Under the pieces are notes generated by a model. The model was not told the origin of the DNA, ran no database searches, and was given only the letters and a program-made list of their open reading frames with translations. This document shows, piece after piece, positions 47,212 through 60,424 of a stretch of 64,000 bases of DNA. The position numbers and the translations under genes were made by a program. This DNA is from Allolobophora icterica (lineage: Eukaryota; Annelida; Clitellata; Crassiclitellata; Lumbricidae). Each line of letters opens with the position of its first letter. The first letter of the stretch is position 1. The DNA is taken from contig OY744616.1 in NCBI GenBank assembly GCA_963556255.1, positions 34,435,121 through 34,499,120 on the forward strand, written 5' to 3'.

Positions 47212-48480
47212 GATTGATTGATTGAACTCTAAATTTCTAAAGTGCTACTCCAAAGCTAAGCACAGGGCACCAGCTTATTCATGAGTCCCAGGGTACCAGC
47301 TTAGTCACTAGTGCTGAATGTTGTATTCACTTCTTGCATTATCTAGGCATCATTTTCTATTGACAAGGCATCGAAGGACTGCAGTTGTACACTCAAGGAG
47401 CCTAACATAATTCAGACTCACCTTACATGTTGTCTCTTCAGATTTTTACGCTTTGATGCTCAAGCGTAAAGTATGCGCATATGTCTTAAGCTAATAGATT
47501 TCTTTCTTACTTACTTACCTACCTGTTTACTTAAATCTTGAGTCAGCAGCCAAATGCTATGCCCAAGCCACCATGTGGGACTTACATGAATCCCTCATAT
47601 ATTGTATTGTATTGTATCAAGAAATTTATAAAGCGCCTCTTCTTGCAAAGCACTACAAATGACAGAAGGCAATGCTTACCATCTAATCAGCAAATAATCA
47701 ACTCAAACGCTATTTCGATATATCCACTTTGATCTGGTCTTTCAAAACATTCACTTCCACTCTCCCCATTCCTCAAAAACTGAATGCCAACTAACTCAGT
47801 AAATAATGATCTCAGCACAATTTATACATCTTGCCTTTTGTGCGTGAGCCTAGAATCCTGAAGAACCACGTGAAAGTGACGGTTGACTATTGTGCCGTAG
47901 ATTAAGAAAAGAAAGGTCAGATAACTGTTACTATATTCGCAGTTGAGGACCCTTCAGATTCAAGATCAAATGAATGTTCACTTGTAAGTCTAACTTATAA
48001 AGTAAGGAGTAATCTTTAATAGCCTGAGATAAATTTATGCCCATACTGGACAAACAAACAATGCATACAAAACAGTTACTCAAAGGCACATTGTTACCAA
48101 GGAACACTGATATACAACTCTCACAACACTGATATATAACTCTTGCTTCTGCTCTTTATTGATATTTATTATTATTATGCATTTATTTAGCACCACTATC
48201 TAATGACCAAGCATCAATCGATGGCAACGAGCAACTGTGAGTGAAGATAACTTCCAAAGGGAGTGAAGGGAGTTCAAAAGGTCTCTATACAGTTACCATC
48301 TCACAGAGGCTCAAACTCGTTCTCCACATTACAAGGCGAGCATCCTACACAGTCGGCTAGTGTGACAAAAGTTCTACCACTACATCTGAAAACTCCTAAA
48401 AGATGAACTTAGCTTTGGTACATTTTCTACAAATATATTCAAAGCTGACTTACTTAAATAAACTCCCACCTCAGTTTCGA
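45956..48480. repeat. Non-coding region with (TTGA)n array
   Basis: (TTGA)n at 47128-47222. At 47580-47680 a TATTGTATTGTATC...TTTATAAAGCGCC tail-like motif. At 48178-48360 a segment with ATCGATGGCAACGAGCAACT resembles 1880-1960. No gene. Confidence 0.5.
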
Positions 48481-49450
48481 CGGTCAAGCTCTCCGCGTGC
48501 CTACAATTTCCTAAACTATGTCGTAACACATTAAGCGACGCTAAACTAAACTAACCAAGTGCGACGACTCAACAAAGAACCATTTCCTCCTTCACTTAGA
48601 CAGTACAGCTGTCCTCCACATAAGTCCTCGCTCGTTGAAACACACACACTGACATTGCTCACCCAAACTGAGCAAAAACACGAATGAAACACACGCAGTC
48701 ATAAACAAAAGTCAACTGACTCAGACAAAAATCTACACGACCGGTTCGTCGGGCTACACGGACAACGTCGAGTCGGACACGTAACTTCGCGAATTCGCAC
48801 TAACCTCGCACAGAGAGGACAGACAGATACGCCTGGCGGCCCCGGTCCAAACGGGGGCGCGAGCGTGACACCGCGACGCGACCCAAGCGCAAACGAGCAG
48901 GGGGGGGGCCGAAGAAATTTGATTGATGCTATTGATATTTGTGCGAGGCAATCCACCACCGGAGACCAATGCCATCAAGTCCATCGACATTAAAACACAA
49001 ACGCGATGCCGTATTTTACTTCCGTTTTATATTTATGCCGTCGTTACTTTGGCCCAATCGGACAAAACATCATTATCCTCCTCACCGCTGTCGTGAAGTA
49101 ACGCTCCGCTCAAAACTGCACCGGGCGACTCGCCTCCGAAGAGAGAAGCGTCACGTACGGTCACAAACCTTTCGGGATAATCCGCGCGAATAAGCGGATA
49201 CTTTTTACGACGTCGGCGCTGGTCGTCCGTCCGTCCAGTCGGGCGAGATATAAAGCTGCATTATTGACTCATACTGATGTATGACTAAAACACATGACCA
49301 CCCAGGGATTGGTCGAGCGGGCTTTAAAGTGCTTAGGCGAAGGAGCAGCGCGCGGCGGCGGCCGGCGTAGTGGACGCCTAGACGGACGGACGGACGAACT
49401 CGGGCATAAAACATCAAAAACACAATGGCAGGACTTGAGGCTAAATTACT
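48480..49450. promoter_or_regulatory. CpG-rich island
   Basis: Frequent CG dinucleotides (GTCGTCG, CGCGCGGCGGCGG, GACGGACGGACGG) against a CpG-poor background. A TATA-like ATATAAAAC faces left at about 49030 and GATATAAAGC faces right at about 49247, so divergent promoters are possible. No coding exon recognised; a distal hunchback first exon is one candidate. Confidence 0.4.
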
Positions 49451-50790
49451 GGAATACTTTTCCAGCGAGGAACGTCCGTCCGTCGATAAAAGGAACTAGA
49501 CTTGTGAATCATGCACATCCTGCTTAATCCGGGTTTCTGTATAATGCGTGATTGTGAGCTGGACATTTTCAAGTGATTCATCCATTAATGACATTATACG
49601 TTAACGCGAATAAGTCCTTTGTTTCAGGTTGCATTTAGGATGCAGAATAATTCAATAGTTCATCCGGTTAATGATTGCATCTACATCTGATAGAGGCTTA
49701 GTAACAACGTCGACTTCTTTAGCCTGGACTTATGTCCAAATGACATACTAGTTCCTCTTTGAAATGATAATTGTCAGGTCACCAGATGTATGAACCAGAT
49801 CTGGGCTAAACAATAACTATGACTTCTTTTGCAGAAATATCTGACAATTGAATAGCCTTGTTATTGAAAATAGGAAATTTCCAATTTAATATTTGCCACA
49901 AAACACAGTGGCGTGATTCAAAGCACCGGCTAAGCAACTTAATAGACCATTTAGGCAAACATAATTGATGGGCTCATATAGCTACATACGTAGGTACATA
50001 CATATTAATTACTAACGTTCGTAGCATAATTGTTTAAACGTGATACATATCCTATTTAAATCAGTTTAGATTCTGTCAACACAAGCTGCTCGGTGTATCA
50101 ACGCTTCTCAAAATCAGGCCAATTTGTGGCATACATAATTATGTACTTACAACAAATTAAAATGGCCAAGGGCACACAATTAAATATATATATATATATA
50201 TATATTATTATTATTATTGTTATTATTATTATTATTATTATTACAGAAGTCTTATATAGAGCCCCTTCAAGGTAATCTACTCAGGAGCGCTCCCAGTCCA
50301 ACCCCAGTCAAATAAGACAGTTTTAAGGCAAGAGTGGAACAGAGAAGAGCAATTTGATTTTATATATATACTAGCTGTCCTAACCCGTGAAATATCACGG
50401 TATATAAAAAACAATTATTTTGCAGTGATAACAATAACGTCATATTATAGGCCTATAGCCGTCGTCAAGACAACCGTCGCCAAGGCGGCAGTATAGTGAC
50501 GTCACAATAGTGTTTGTTTACGGGACAGACAGACAGACAGACAGACGTACAACGGTTATTATGTAAGTTGATATATTATATATATATATATATAATATAC
50601 ATGTATACAATTATATACAACACATGCATATATATATATATATATAATTAGGTACTCATTTCTAAATATAAATTATGTATACATGTACATAATATCGTGC
50701 CTAATGAATTTCAGGAGGCATTCAAGTATAGGATGATGGCTACTAAACTATCACACGATTTCACACTGCAATCTATTTCACGTTTCATAC
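49451..50790. repeat. Non-coding region with microsatellites
   Basis: (TA)n plus (TTA)n at 50190-50243, a TATAGAGCCCCTTC tail-like motif after it, (CAGA)n at 50525-50545 and several TA tracts to 50650. No gene. Confidence 0.5.
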
Positions 50791-50795
50791 AACAG

Positions 50796-51284
50796 CAGTG
50801 GCGGCGATCTTGTCTGAGAGGTGGGGGGGGAACAAAGTCGGCCACGATCTCGTCGACGACCGGTTTTGGAGAATCTTGCCCCCCAAAAAATTTTCTGCCA
50901 CTTCATCTCCGAAAAATTTCGCTTTCATCTCCGAAAAAAGTTGATGACCTTTTTTTTAGTCCTTTGCCTCTTTTACAACGTTTTCTTACACTATCCTCTT
51001 TTTTTACCCACTTCTTCACTTTTAACTTTTTTCCCCACTTACATTTTCACCAATTCATCTCCGCAAAATTTCGCTTTCATCTCCGAAAAAAGTTGATGAC
51101 CTTTTTTTCTGCTCAAAAAATTTATTTTTACCTCGTCTGGTCAAAAATGCTCCGAAAACCCTCACGCGCAATTACATTTCTCCGCCTTTTTTGCTGTTTC
51201 TTCTAAATGTGGGGGGGACAAATGCATGGAGTGTCCCCCCACTCTTAAAGGTGGGGGGACATGTCACCCCTATCGCCGCCCATG
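50796..51284. mobile_element. hAT-like MITE (CAGTGGCGGCGATC family), copy 1
   Basis: Ends CAGTGGCGGCGATCTTG and, reversed, CATGGGCGGCGATAGGGG. Flanks TACAACAG and CACAACAG (7 of 8). Inside is a 56-bp direct duplication (50902-50957 and 51054-51109). Shares AGTG-CCCCC-ACTCTTA ends with the copies at 63.5 and 63.87 kb. Confidence 0.8.
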
Positions 51285-51504
51285 CACAACAGATCAAGAT
51301 GTGGATTCAAACTCAATCACTGCAGTGTGAAGCCGACAGATTACCTGCCAAACCATCACTTACACCTTTGTATATGGGAACTGAACTTGTGGGTTACTGC
51401 TGCTTGTACTCTGGTAGTGCCAGTCTCAAGTCTGGAGAAGGTAGGGAGACACTAATTATCTTTGTTATGACACAGTGTCGTTAAACAGCAACTAACCAAC
51501 CTAC

Positions 51505-51683
51505 GGACTGGTTAGAGAGCTTGGGCTGTAACTCGAAGAGTAAGGGTTCAAGCCTCGCTTGAGGCAGTTACTCTGTGAGGACTCACAATTGCTCTATGCC
51601 ACAATTGTTCTGTCCTATGGTCTTATGCACTTCTGAACTTTTGGAATCAAAATACAGTTGTATTCTATTGTATTGTATTTACT
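51505..51683 (+). mobile_element. tRNA-derived SINE (family A)
   Basis: A-box region GGACTGGTTAGAGAGCTTGG, B box GGTTCAAGCC (51545-51554), tail TGCACTTCTGAACTTTTGG...AAATACAGTTGTATT shared with 300-476. Confidence 0.78.
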
Positions 51684-53186
51684 GGATCATCCACAATATA
51701 CAACTATTCGTATAATTATAAATATATACACAACATTTAACAAAACAGTTAATGTACCATTTAAATGTAACAAAAATTAATATCTGAACTTTTTCTATAA
51801 AGACATATGGCCTGGACCCTGTTCATATTTCCATGAACTTATCCGGTGAGATCTTAACCCGAGCGCTGCCCAGTAGATTTCTATTCTTCAGTTTCTTTTC
51901 CTATGGCTGCAGGCCATCTGAAGAGAACTCTGTAAGCACCAAGTGTTGGACTGGTGTGTGGGTGGAGGTGGGGTTCGCTTCCTGATATCTGCTTACACAA
52001 AGCGCTGTTGCTTTTCTTATCAATGCCGAACAGGTGTCCTTCCCCGCTGGACATTTCAGTCGTTACCAAACCGCCCTGCACCACACGGACATTCCTTGCC
52101 CTGTTAGACCCTACACGGAGGAGCTGACCGTTCCCCTAACTAAGCCCCAAGTCATGACTACGAGATCCTATTCAGAGCAGTTCTCAGAAAAAATCTTATA
52201 GGCCCACTTCTAACCACACGCCAGCCCTCTTCATTATTAATCCTTTAAAAGCCTTGAGCTTACGGCTCCAACCAGGGCTACCGTTCAGCCATATCTGGCA
52301 CAGTTCAAGCGTCACATGGTATCGTAAGCCGTGTCTAAAAAGGTCCAATTTGGCTCTTCTAAGAAGAGTCAATAATTGTATTATGACACACACGTGGCGG
52401 CTGCCCTTTAATAAAGTAGTATTTCCGAGGCAGTGACAGGGTCACGCTCAAGCACCAATCTGCGTAAAACGCAAACCCACACAAAGAGAACACCCACCAC
52501 CACTTCCCCGACCAACACGCATGAGCACTGCCCTCACCGGCCGCCCGTCTGATATCGGCCCTTCTTGAAAGCACTGTATAAACGTCCAGACAAAGTCAAA
52601 CAGACACAAACCCACACACACAAACGCACATACACACATATATACAAACATACATATAACATTATTTACATACTGATAGACGCCCTCGCACGAAACTTGC
52701 AAGTACAGAAAAATTCAGTATTAAAAACAACCCTCTGTTGCTCTCTATAAATTATATTTTTTATCATTCTAACATTAAAAATATCACTACTAGAATTTTT
52801 CATCCTGATTCATTCTTTGAAATATGAATCTGTTGAAATTCTGCAATATCACTAGTGATCAGCCTGTGATATCTCGCAGTCCCATACAGCTACTCAAACA
52901 ATTAAGATCTCTTTTCAATATTTGTGGTTTAATTCAAATTCAATAAAGCTGCATTCAAACGTTTGCATAAATTATACCTTATAGTACTTTACCATAGTAT
53001 TAATTACTTGTTTTCTTTATGCAGATAACCATAAACTTATTAGTATTTTATTGATCCAGCTAGTGGATGAGTAAATACGAAAGGTCAAACACAGTTTGCT
53101 TTGTTTCTTTAAGTTCAACAGTGGGTAAATATTCATTTAGTAATCATTCAATCAATGGTCTTTACAAGAACCATTTAGCATATCGT
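51684..53186. other. Non-coding region
   Basis: No recognisable gene or array apart from a short ACACA/TACATA tract near 52600-52660. Confidence 0.4.
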
Positions 53187-53512
53187 CTGTGCTGGATTTA
53201 CATTTGGTGAGTCCCTAAGCTATATAAATTTGGAGGCCCCTTGTTAAAAAAATTACACCAAAGGTCTCACAAAGCTTGAAAACATATATACCTTTTAATT
53301 ATTTAATAGCAAGGCATTTAAAGTGAAGAATTAAAATTATTTTCAAATGAATGCATTTACTCAGGCAAGATGAAATTTGCTACACAAGCCACATAAAATA
53401 TAAAAAGCCTCCCCACCTAAAAAAAATCTGAATTTTTGAGGCCCTTGCAGATTGTGAGGCCATAAGCTGTAGCGTTTTTAGCTTATGCCTAAATCCGCAC
53501 TGCATGATAATT
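53187..53512. mobile_element. hAT-like MITE, degenerate
   Basis: Left end CTGTGCTGGATTTACA resembles the reversed right end CAGTGCGGATTTAGGC with one indel; the interior has two GAGGCCC blocks near the ends. No clean target duplication. Confidence 0.5.
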
Positions 53513-56176
53513 ATCGAGCAGTGTACAGATACCCAACCAGTGGAAGGTTTCTTTCACATCCTAGTGCAAAAGGTTTCCATAACATAAGGGAGAAAACAAT
53601 GAATGTTTCGTACCATGCAAAAGTGTAAAATGAACACAGCAGATGTCCTTGCCTGAATCCAGTACCACTTTTTGATACACCTGGTTGTGGTCAGTCACCC
53701 ACAGAAAAGCCCTCAGGCTGTGGAAGCAGTGTTTTAGGGGCAGATGTCTTTCCTGTCACTTATCCCACCCATACTCCACCCCTCAGCTACAGAAGTCACC
53801 CTATCTTAAACAGGGAAGTCCAGGGAATAAAACTGTCATTGTTTTCTCCCTTCGAAACTGTCCCTTTGTGCCACAGTAGAGCTGGAAACTTTCAATTAAT
53901 TAATTAATTCAATTAATTACCTGACCAGAACATTTTTACACACAAAAACTGCTCAGGTATGAAACGTAACACGCTTTTGAATGATTTCAGAGAAATTCAA
54001 TCAGCTTATAGAATGTAAGGCGACTTGCCTATAGGAAGGTCTTTACTTATGCTATAGTAATGATCATATTGAAAATGATTTTGACCATGATGATAATGAC
54101 AAGAAACATGACTACCAGCAAGGCTACAACGACGACGACGATGATGATGATGAGGCTAATAAAACATATACCAGGCCAATAACCATTGTGTAAAGCCTGA
54201 AGGCTTTTATGGTCAACCATTAAGCATCTATTATTGTCCAACTGTATCCTGCCTGGCCATCTGGTCCACTGGCCAGCAGCACTGACCGCCATTAATAAAT
54301 AATTGGAGATGATCAACTGCACCCAGTCAACACATGTGAACACCACCCATCAGACATAGGCGTATTTTTGGAACAATGAAAAATCAAAATTCAAAGAAAG
54401 ACATGAGACACAATGACAGAAGACAACCGTTCAAATTAACTAGCAAGACAATGGCAATTATCCAGACGTTTTCTATACAAGCACCACTGAACAGATGTGA
54501 GAATCTGTACATTGAGTAGAGGGTCAGAGGATCCTCTTTTTACTCCCTGTATAATAAGGGACACTACACAGATCAGCAAAATATATTACATACTGATCTA
54601 AAATTACAACATCCATAGCACTGTTAACACTTTAACTACAAGCTGCTTTGGTTCCCAGTCGCTTTTAGTACAGTTTCGTCATTCAAGTGTTAAAATTCCA
54701 TAACGTACGCTGTACAATGCATCAATCCATGATGCTTGCGAAAAATTCCACCTTGCCTAATTTACAGGTAAATTATATTTTAGTCAAACTAAACATGCTT
54801 GCAAGCTTTCTCTGTCAGCCAGTCAAAACAAAGTACAGACTTTGAAGAGTCATAATAAAATAGCATTTATTTCTATTCTTTTATTTACAATCCATTAGCA
54901 TTTCTGTTGTATTCAGTTTCAATAATTCCTATTCTTTTATTTAATAATATTATATTAATAATTTACAAATGACTCAGATGAAAACGTGCTACATAGTTTC
55001 TCGGATACTCTAATGACTACTTTCAACTCGTTTCTGTTTCCTTCAGCTGCATTTTTTCATGACAAAACCTCAAGGATTAACCTAACAATTAAGCTGCTGC
55101 CTGAAACCTCAGTTGAACTTAAAACTGAACTGAATCTTCTCTATTTTATTTGCACACAAACCCTAAACTACTGCTCCGATTAGAGACAGCTGTTCAGACA
55201 GACGGCTGTACACTAAATCTTTTGTCAATGTTCAGTTCTCTTAGTTTTCATGGTCCACCTTTTTGGAATGTTACAACACAAGTTTATTACTGAGATAATC
55301 AAACTACTTTCCTTTAATGCCAAGACTTATAACAATCCCAGATCAAATAGTAGGAACAGGGTGAAATCATTGTCTGGTTTCAAAAACATTGTTTCAAATG
55401 ACAAGCAGTCTGAATTTGATCAGAACAATTTTATTCATTGGAAAAATGCATGACAACCCTTTGCATTCACTGGTAAAACACATACTTGGGTTAACCACTT
55501 TTAAAGTTTAACTGAAATTTCTCCTGCTCTGTTCAAGCAAAAATTAATATGTTGCAGACATACTCAACCTTACTTATGTCGTATCTGCTGTGATCAGTCA
55601 TACAGTAGGGTTATTACAAATAATGTTAACAAGTAACGTAACAAGTAACAAGCTAAGGTAAGATCCAGTCCTCACTTGTGATGCCTGAGTTATGGCCAAC
55701 ATACCAACATAGTTTCTGGTGTCAAAAAGAGTTTATTTTCAGCATACAGTATATTTGCATCTGCGTGCATCACAATGTATATGAGAAACTCTGTACTGGT
55801 TTACTGTTGCAGAAAAACAGCATTCAAAACCCTCTTGGTGTGATAGACTTCACATGTTGATACTTCCTGGCAAAGGCTTACATTAAGAAATTTATGTCCC
55901 AGCCAGTCTCATGTAAACTAAGTCGACAATTGTAACACTTTCTTGCCCCTGAAGATTTGAAGGTGCTTCACTTTCACACATCAATTCGACCCTGTAGTGC
56001 TTTCTCCTGTACCAAACTGGCATTTTGTAACAGTCTCCCTTTGCATTTACTGTATGTACCATTTCATTTGACTTTCTCAGTTTACGTTTTAGCCTTCCTT
56101 TAGTGGTATCAACTTCGATCATTTAAAAAGTCAGATGCTTTTTGTGCTACATCAAAAGTCTTGATATATGCATAAA

Positions 56177-56213
<37 letters not shown>

Positions 56214-56960
56214 CAAATACATACAAACATATTTAAAGCAGGTATACATACTTTACATACATACATACATACATGAATAAATGCTTACAAAAATACATAT
56301 ATATATATATTCATTAAGTACATACATACATACATATACCTACCAGTGCATACATATAAAATTATGCTTACCTAATATGTGCTTTATAAAAGTCCTGATA
56401 CATACATACATGCATAATATATACAACATGTTACGTATGTCATGTCATATCAGCCAAATTTTTATGGCAGTCTGTCATGTCGAATCATGTTAAGTAATGC
56501 TATATTATGTTAGTAAATATATCATTGTAATGTTCTTTAAATTATTTGAGCATTACTACATACCCACATTCGACAACGACGACAAGACTCTTAAAACTTA
56601 CGCAAATAATGTAACTATTGCTGTTAACATTAAATTGTATTTGAAAGTGGATCAAAGAGTCGCTGTATACCTGTGAAGTTGACTTGCTTTCTTGACTTTC
56701 AAATGGAAGCTTCTTCCGTGTCACAATCGACTTCCTTTCACTCTTCTGTGTCGGTCGAAGTTTCTTGTTTTACAGTCAAAAAATCTTTTTCTAATGAACC
56801 CAGTCCCAAAAATAATCAAGTTGTACTAAATGGAAACTCGGTCCAAATTTCCATTGGACAGCCTGCTCAAAAATTTTTCAGAGGCTCAGTCATCATACGA
56901 GGGCACAGCAAAAGAAGTTCTCAAATTCTAGCACAAGAAACCCATTGCAACTGATGAGCT
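53513..56960. other. Region without supported gene
   Basis: Contains short GAC/GAT and TA tracts (54075-54150, 56178-56210) and TACA arrays. Minus-strand ORFs at 56122-55892 (Lys/Arg-rich, GRLKRKLRKSNE) and at about 56765-56663 (KSIVTRKKLPFESQESK, followed by a CAG|GTATAC donor-like site) look somewhat protein-like, but nothing was recognised. Confidence 0.35.
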
Positions 56961-57099
56961 CAGCTCGGTCAACTAAAACATGCCCCCAACAGTTCTTAAA
57001 TGCTGTGCAGCAGACTTTCAGGTCGGTCTAACTGACCTTCTTTGGAAATTCCAAACCAGGAGGTTTGGAATGCTGAAAAGAAAAACTCTTTTCCGAGCG

Positions 57100-57720
57100 G
57101 CCAATCACGATTCCACCCTAAGAAACTCAGCCCGCAGCAAGCATCATGGCCAGCAGCCTCGCGAGTGGTCATCTATGTCCAGCTCAAAATCAGTATGCGT
57201 AGGTGGCCGTGGGGCAGCGCGGACGGGCGTGTGGGGCAGTGCGGGCGGTTAATCATAGAATCGATATCAATACGGGGTCAGCACGGGAGCGCGGACTTGC
57301 ACTCGTTGCTCCCGGCCGCTCAGGCGCCAGCCGAGCTGCGCAAACCTAATTCGCTAATCCTTCCAGCAGACCTAGTCTAAACAAAATGACTGTTTTACGC
57401 ACTAATCGGTCACGCAGCCATCAATAGCGAACCACACTCACACGTACAACCGAGCACCCACCCACCGACAAGCGAACGTACCCAGAGTACCACGCTCTCA
57501 TTCGTCCAGCAGCCTCCAGGCATCCGAAGCCTGCATACCCAGCTAGCGCGGCCGGACAGTATTTCCCGCTGTCCACAGTTACTACCACACCGGCGGGCCA
57601 TAATAAGCGCACGCCGGGGTATCGTCGAATTTTGTACGAGAATGTTTGAAATTATTCGTAGCGCCGAAATTTTTCAGTCCGTCGGCGCCGATGAACCGAG
57701 TCATCCATCGGCCGATAACT
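57100..57720. promoter_or_regulatory. Second CpG-rich island
   Basis: Dense CG (GCGCGGACGGGCG, CCGGCCGCTC, GTCGGCGCCG) for about 600 bp in an A+T-rich setting. Possible promoter or first-exon region of an unseen gene; no coding exon recognised. Confidence 0.35.
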
Positions 57721-58551
57721 GGTCGATGGGGGTTGGTCAGTGTGAAAATTACTGCCCAACGGAGACTGACCAGAGTCGTAAACCAAGAACTGTAAATAAG
57801 CGCTGCCTGTCTGTCTGCCTGCCTGCCTGTCTGCCTGGCTATCTCCTCGCATCTCTTCTGAAAACACCGACATTAAGTTTTCACTCATTAGACATGGATG
57901 GTTAATACCAAGGGTTGACATCAATCTGTCATTTAATTTTGAAATTCTTCAGTTTGTGTGTCTGGCTATATATCTCGTCTGAAAACGTAGGCCCTATACA
58001 TTGTTTAGCTTAATATTCTAACAATTAAATTTTACGTTGTAGGCCAGTTGGATTTATTTCATTTTAAATAAATAAGAAAAAGAACACAGAACATGCTAAG
58101 CTATAGTCTATAGGCCTATTTGTGTAACTATTTCATAAAGGCGTACATTATTGTTAACATTAAAGTTAATAATCTGACACTCTGGATTCAAGCGCATGCT
58201 GAAGGCTTCCGTCAAACTTTAAATTTAAAATTTTTAAAGCTGTGGTGAAATACCACAGCAGGTTTTTGATTAAAGTTTAACGATTACATTTTAGAAAAAT
58301 TTTCGTGAAAATTTCCAGAACTGTAGAAAGAAGACCCTCTTCGATTGTCCAATGAGGCCATAATATGTAGCGGTGGTAGCCTACAAGGCTTTTCCACGTA
58401 GGCCTAGATATGCAAAGGCAAAGGCCTATATGATATTTAAGCAGCGTATTGCAGCGTACTTGAACGCAACAAAAGACATCTATATAAAGCGTCTGCTAAA
58501 GTACATTCCGAAAGCGCTTGTTGCCATCCTAAACTATGTCAGGATTCCTAA

Positions 58552-58791
58552 TATGGTCTATACACCCCGCATAATCAGCGGAATCGTAAACTTATTAACT
58601 CCAAATATCTGAAGCGCAACTCTAAAGCTGATCGCAGAGCTTATTCAAGAGCGCTGCGTCATGCCAGACGGGTTGTTCAAAAATGTCAAGGGAAGATCCG
58701 AGACTCGTCAACAGAGACCATATATGGAGCAGGTAAATTTAAAGAGCTGCTAAGGCGGGTTTCGTTGAGGACGAGAAAGTTTGGAAGGTGA
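58552..58791 (+). other. Unrecognised basic open frame
   Basis: Open from about 58552 to a stop near 58791, encoding a Lys/Arg-rich segment (NRKLINSKYLKRNSKADRR, then RALRHARRVVQKCQGKIRD). No start codon context or family recognised. A hAT-like MITE is inserted 20 bp after the stop. Could be a decayed transposon ORF. Confidence 0.2.
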
Positions 58792-58811
58792 AAGATTGGA
58801 TGGATCGGGGT

Positions 58812-59038
58812 CATAGGCGTAGCTACATTGAGGCAAGAGGAGGCAGTTGCCTCCTCTTGGTTTTATAAATTTTACAATTTTCCTTGGGTTATAGCCCTGC
58901 ACCTGGATTTTGCCTCCTCTTGAATGGTGAATCCTGGCCCAAGAGAAGAAATTTAAGAAGAAATCCCCAAAAAAGGTCATCCAATTTGTTTCAAGATTTG
59001 TTTGCCTCCTCTTGAATTTAAGTCTGGCTACGCTCCTG
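58812..59038. mobile_element. hAT-like MITE with perfect 8-bp target duplication
   Basis: Ends CATAGGCGTAGCTACA and, reversed, CAGGAGCGTAGCCAGA. Flanks 58804-58811 and 59039-59046 are both ATCGGGGT. Inside, GCCTCCTCTTG occurs three times plus an inverted copy near the left end. 227 bp. Confidence 0.87.
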
Positions 59039-59204
59039 ATCGGGGTAGATGCTCTTGAAGAGGAGGTAGGCCTAGTGTAACTTGGAGTGGAAAGACGTAT
59101 ACGACACTGGATAAAAAAACTGGTGACTCTTTCAGCTTACTGTGCATTATTTATTTTGCTAACTGCATGATGACATAGGCCTATATTTTGTCGTAATGAC
59201 GTTA

Positions 59205-59300
59205 TTTCAACATCATTTAGTCCAGCGCAGAGAGCGCCTCTGAGTGGATATCTTGAAGGGGCGCTATATCAATGTTCGAATAAATAAATAAAAATAAAAA
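59205..59300 (+). mobile_element. Retroelement tail fragment
   Basis: GAGCGCCTCTGAGTGG...GGGGCGCTATATCAATG followed by (AATAAATA)n is the usual shape of a LINE/SINE 3' end. Confidence 0.4.
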
Positions 59301-59586
59301 GCAGTAGGATTAGGCCTCGAAGTGAGAAGCTGTCTGATTAACCTAGACTCCTACAGACTATAGCCTATATAATTATGGGCCTAGGTCGGGGTTGACTTAG
59401 TGTACATAGGCTAAATAAAGGCCTGTGCATTACTAAGACCAAGTAATGATGTAGAAGACGAGTTCTTGGGTCCATCTATGCGACAATACTCTGAAGGCCA
59501 CTTTGGCTTCCAAAACACACTTCACAGGTCCATTAATTATCAGGGTAAAATTTTCCAACCACCGTATGTATACAAGCGCACTCACA

Positions 59587-59685
59587 GACGATGACAACGA
59601 CGACCGCGGTGATGATGACGACGACGACGACGATGATGACTGTGACGAAGAAAATAATGGTGATGATGATGATGATTACGAAAAA

Positions 59686-59750
<65 letters not shown>

Positions 59751-59838
59751 CGACGACGATGGCGACAATGACGACGACAACGACGATGATTATGACGATG
59801 ATGATGATGATGACGACGACAACGATGACGATGATGAG
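59587..59838. repeat. GAT/GAC triplet array
   Basis: About 250 bp of (GAT)n and (GAC)n. Gives long poly-Asp, poly-Met or poly-Ile frames that are not genes. Confidence 0.95.
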
Positions 59839-60209
59839 TGGTTGTGAATAATACACGTCAATATAACCTAGGCCCTAATACAAACAACGATTGTAACTAT
59901 GACCCATGTGACCTCTGGGTTGTGATCATCGTGATTTTAGTTGGAGGCCAAAAATAGCCCCGGCATTTACTATAGCATATCACGTGTCGTCATGATCGTT
60001 CTTCTTCCGCGCTCATGACTGCATGCTGGGATTATTTTCTAACCATCCCTCGTTCAAGCTAAACTCGCAATTCGTGGATTTGAGATCAAGTTTAGAAGGA
60101 TGGGCACAATACAACACTTCCCTGTAAATACCTCTACAACTATGATCATAGAATAAAGAAAACTGAGCTATGGAGAGGAGTCCCGTATTTTGCACCTGCA
60201 TGCAAGAAC

Positions 60210-60424
60210 AAGAAAGAAGAAGAAGGAGGAGGAGGAGGAGGAGAGGAGGAGGAGGAGGAGGAGAAGGAGGAGAAGGAGGTGAAGAAGAAGGTGAAGAAGA
60301 AGAAGAAGAAGAAGAAGAAGAAGAAGAAGAAGAAGAAGGAGGAGGAGGAGGAGGAGGAGGAGGAGGAGAAGAAGAAGAAGAAGAAGAAGAAGAAGAAGAA
60401 GAAGAAGAAGAAGAAGAAGAAGAG
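60210..60424. repeat. Polypurine GAA/GGA array
   Basis: 215 bases with only two pyrimidines. It abuts the 3' end of the family B SINE and is probably its expanded (CTT)n tail. Confidence 0.92.

Noticed and set aside
59503..59856. Long acidic, poly-Ile and poly-Met frames
   Set aside because: All three are translations of the same triplet array.
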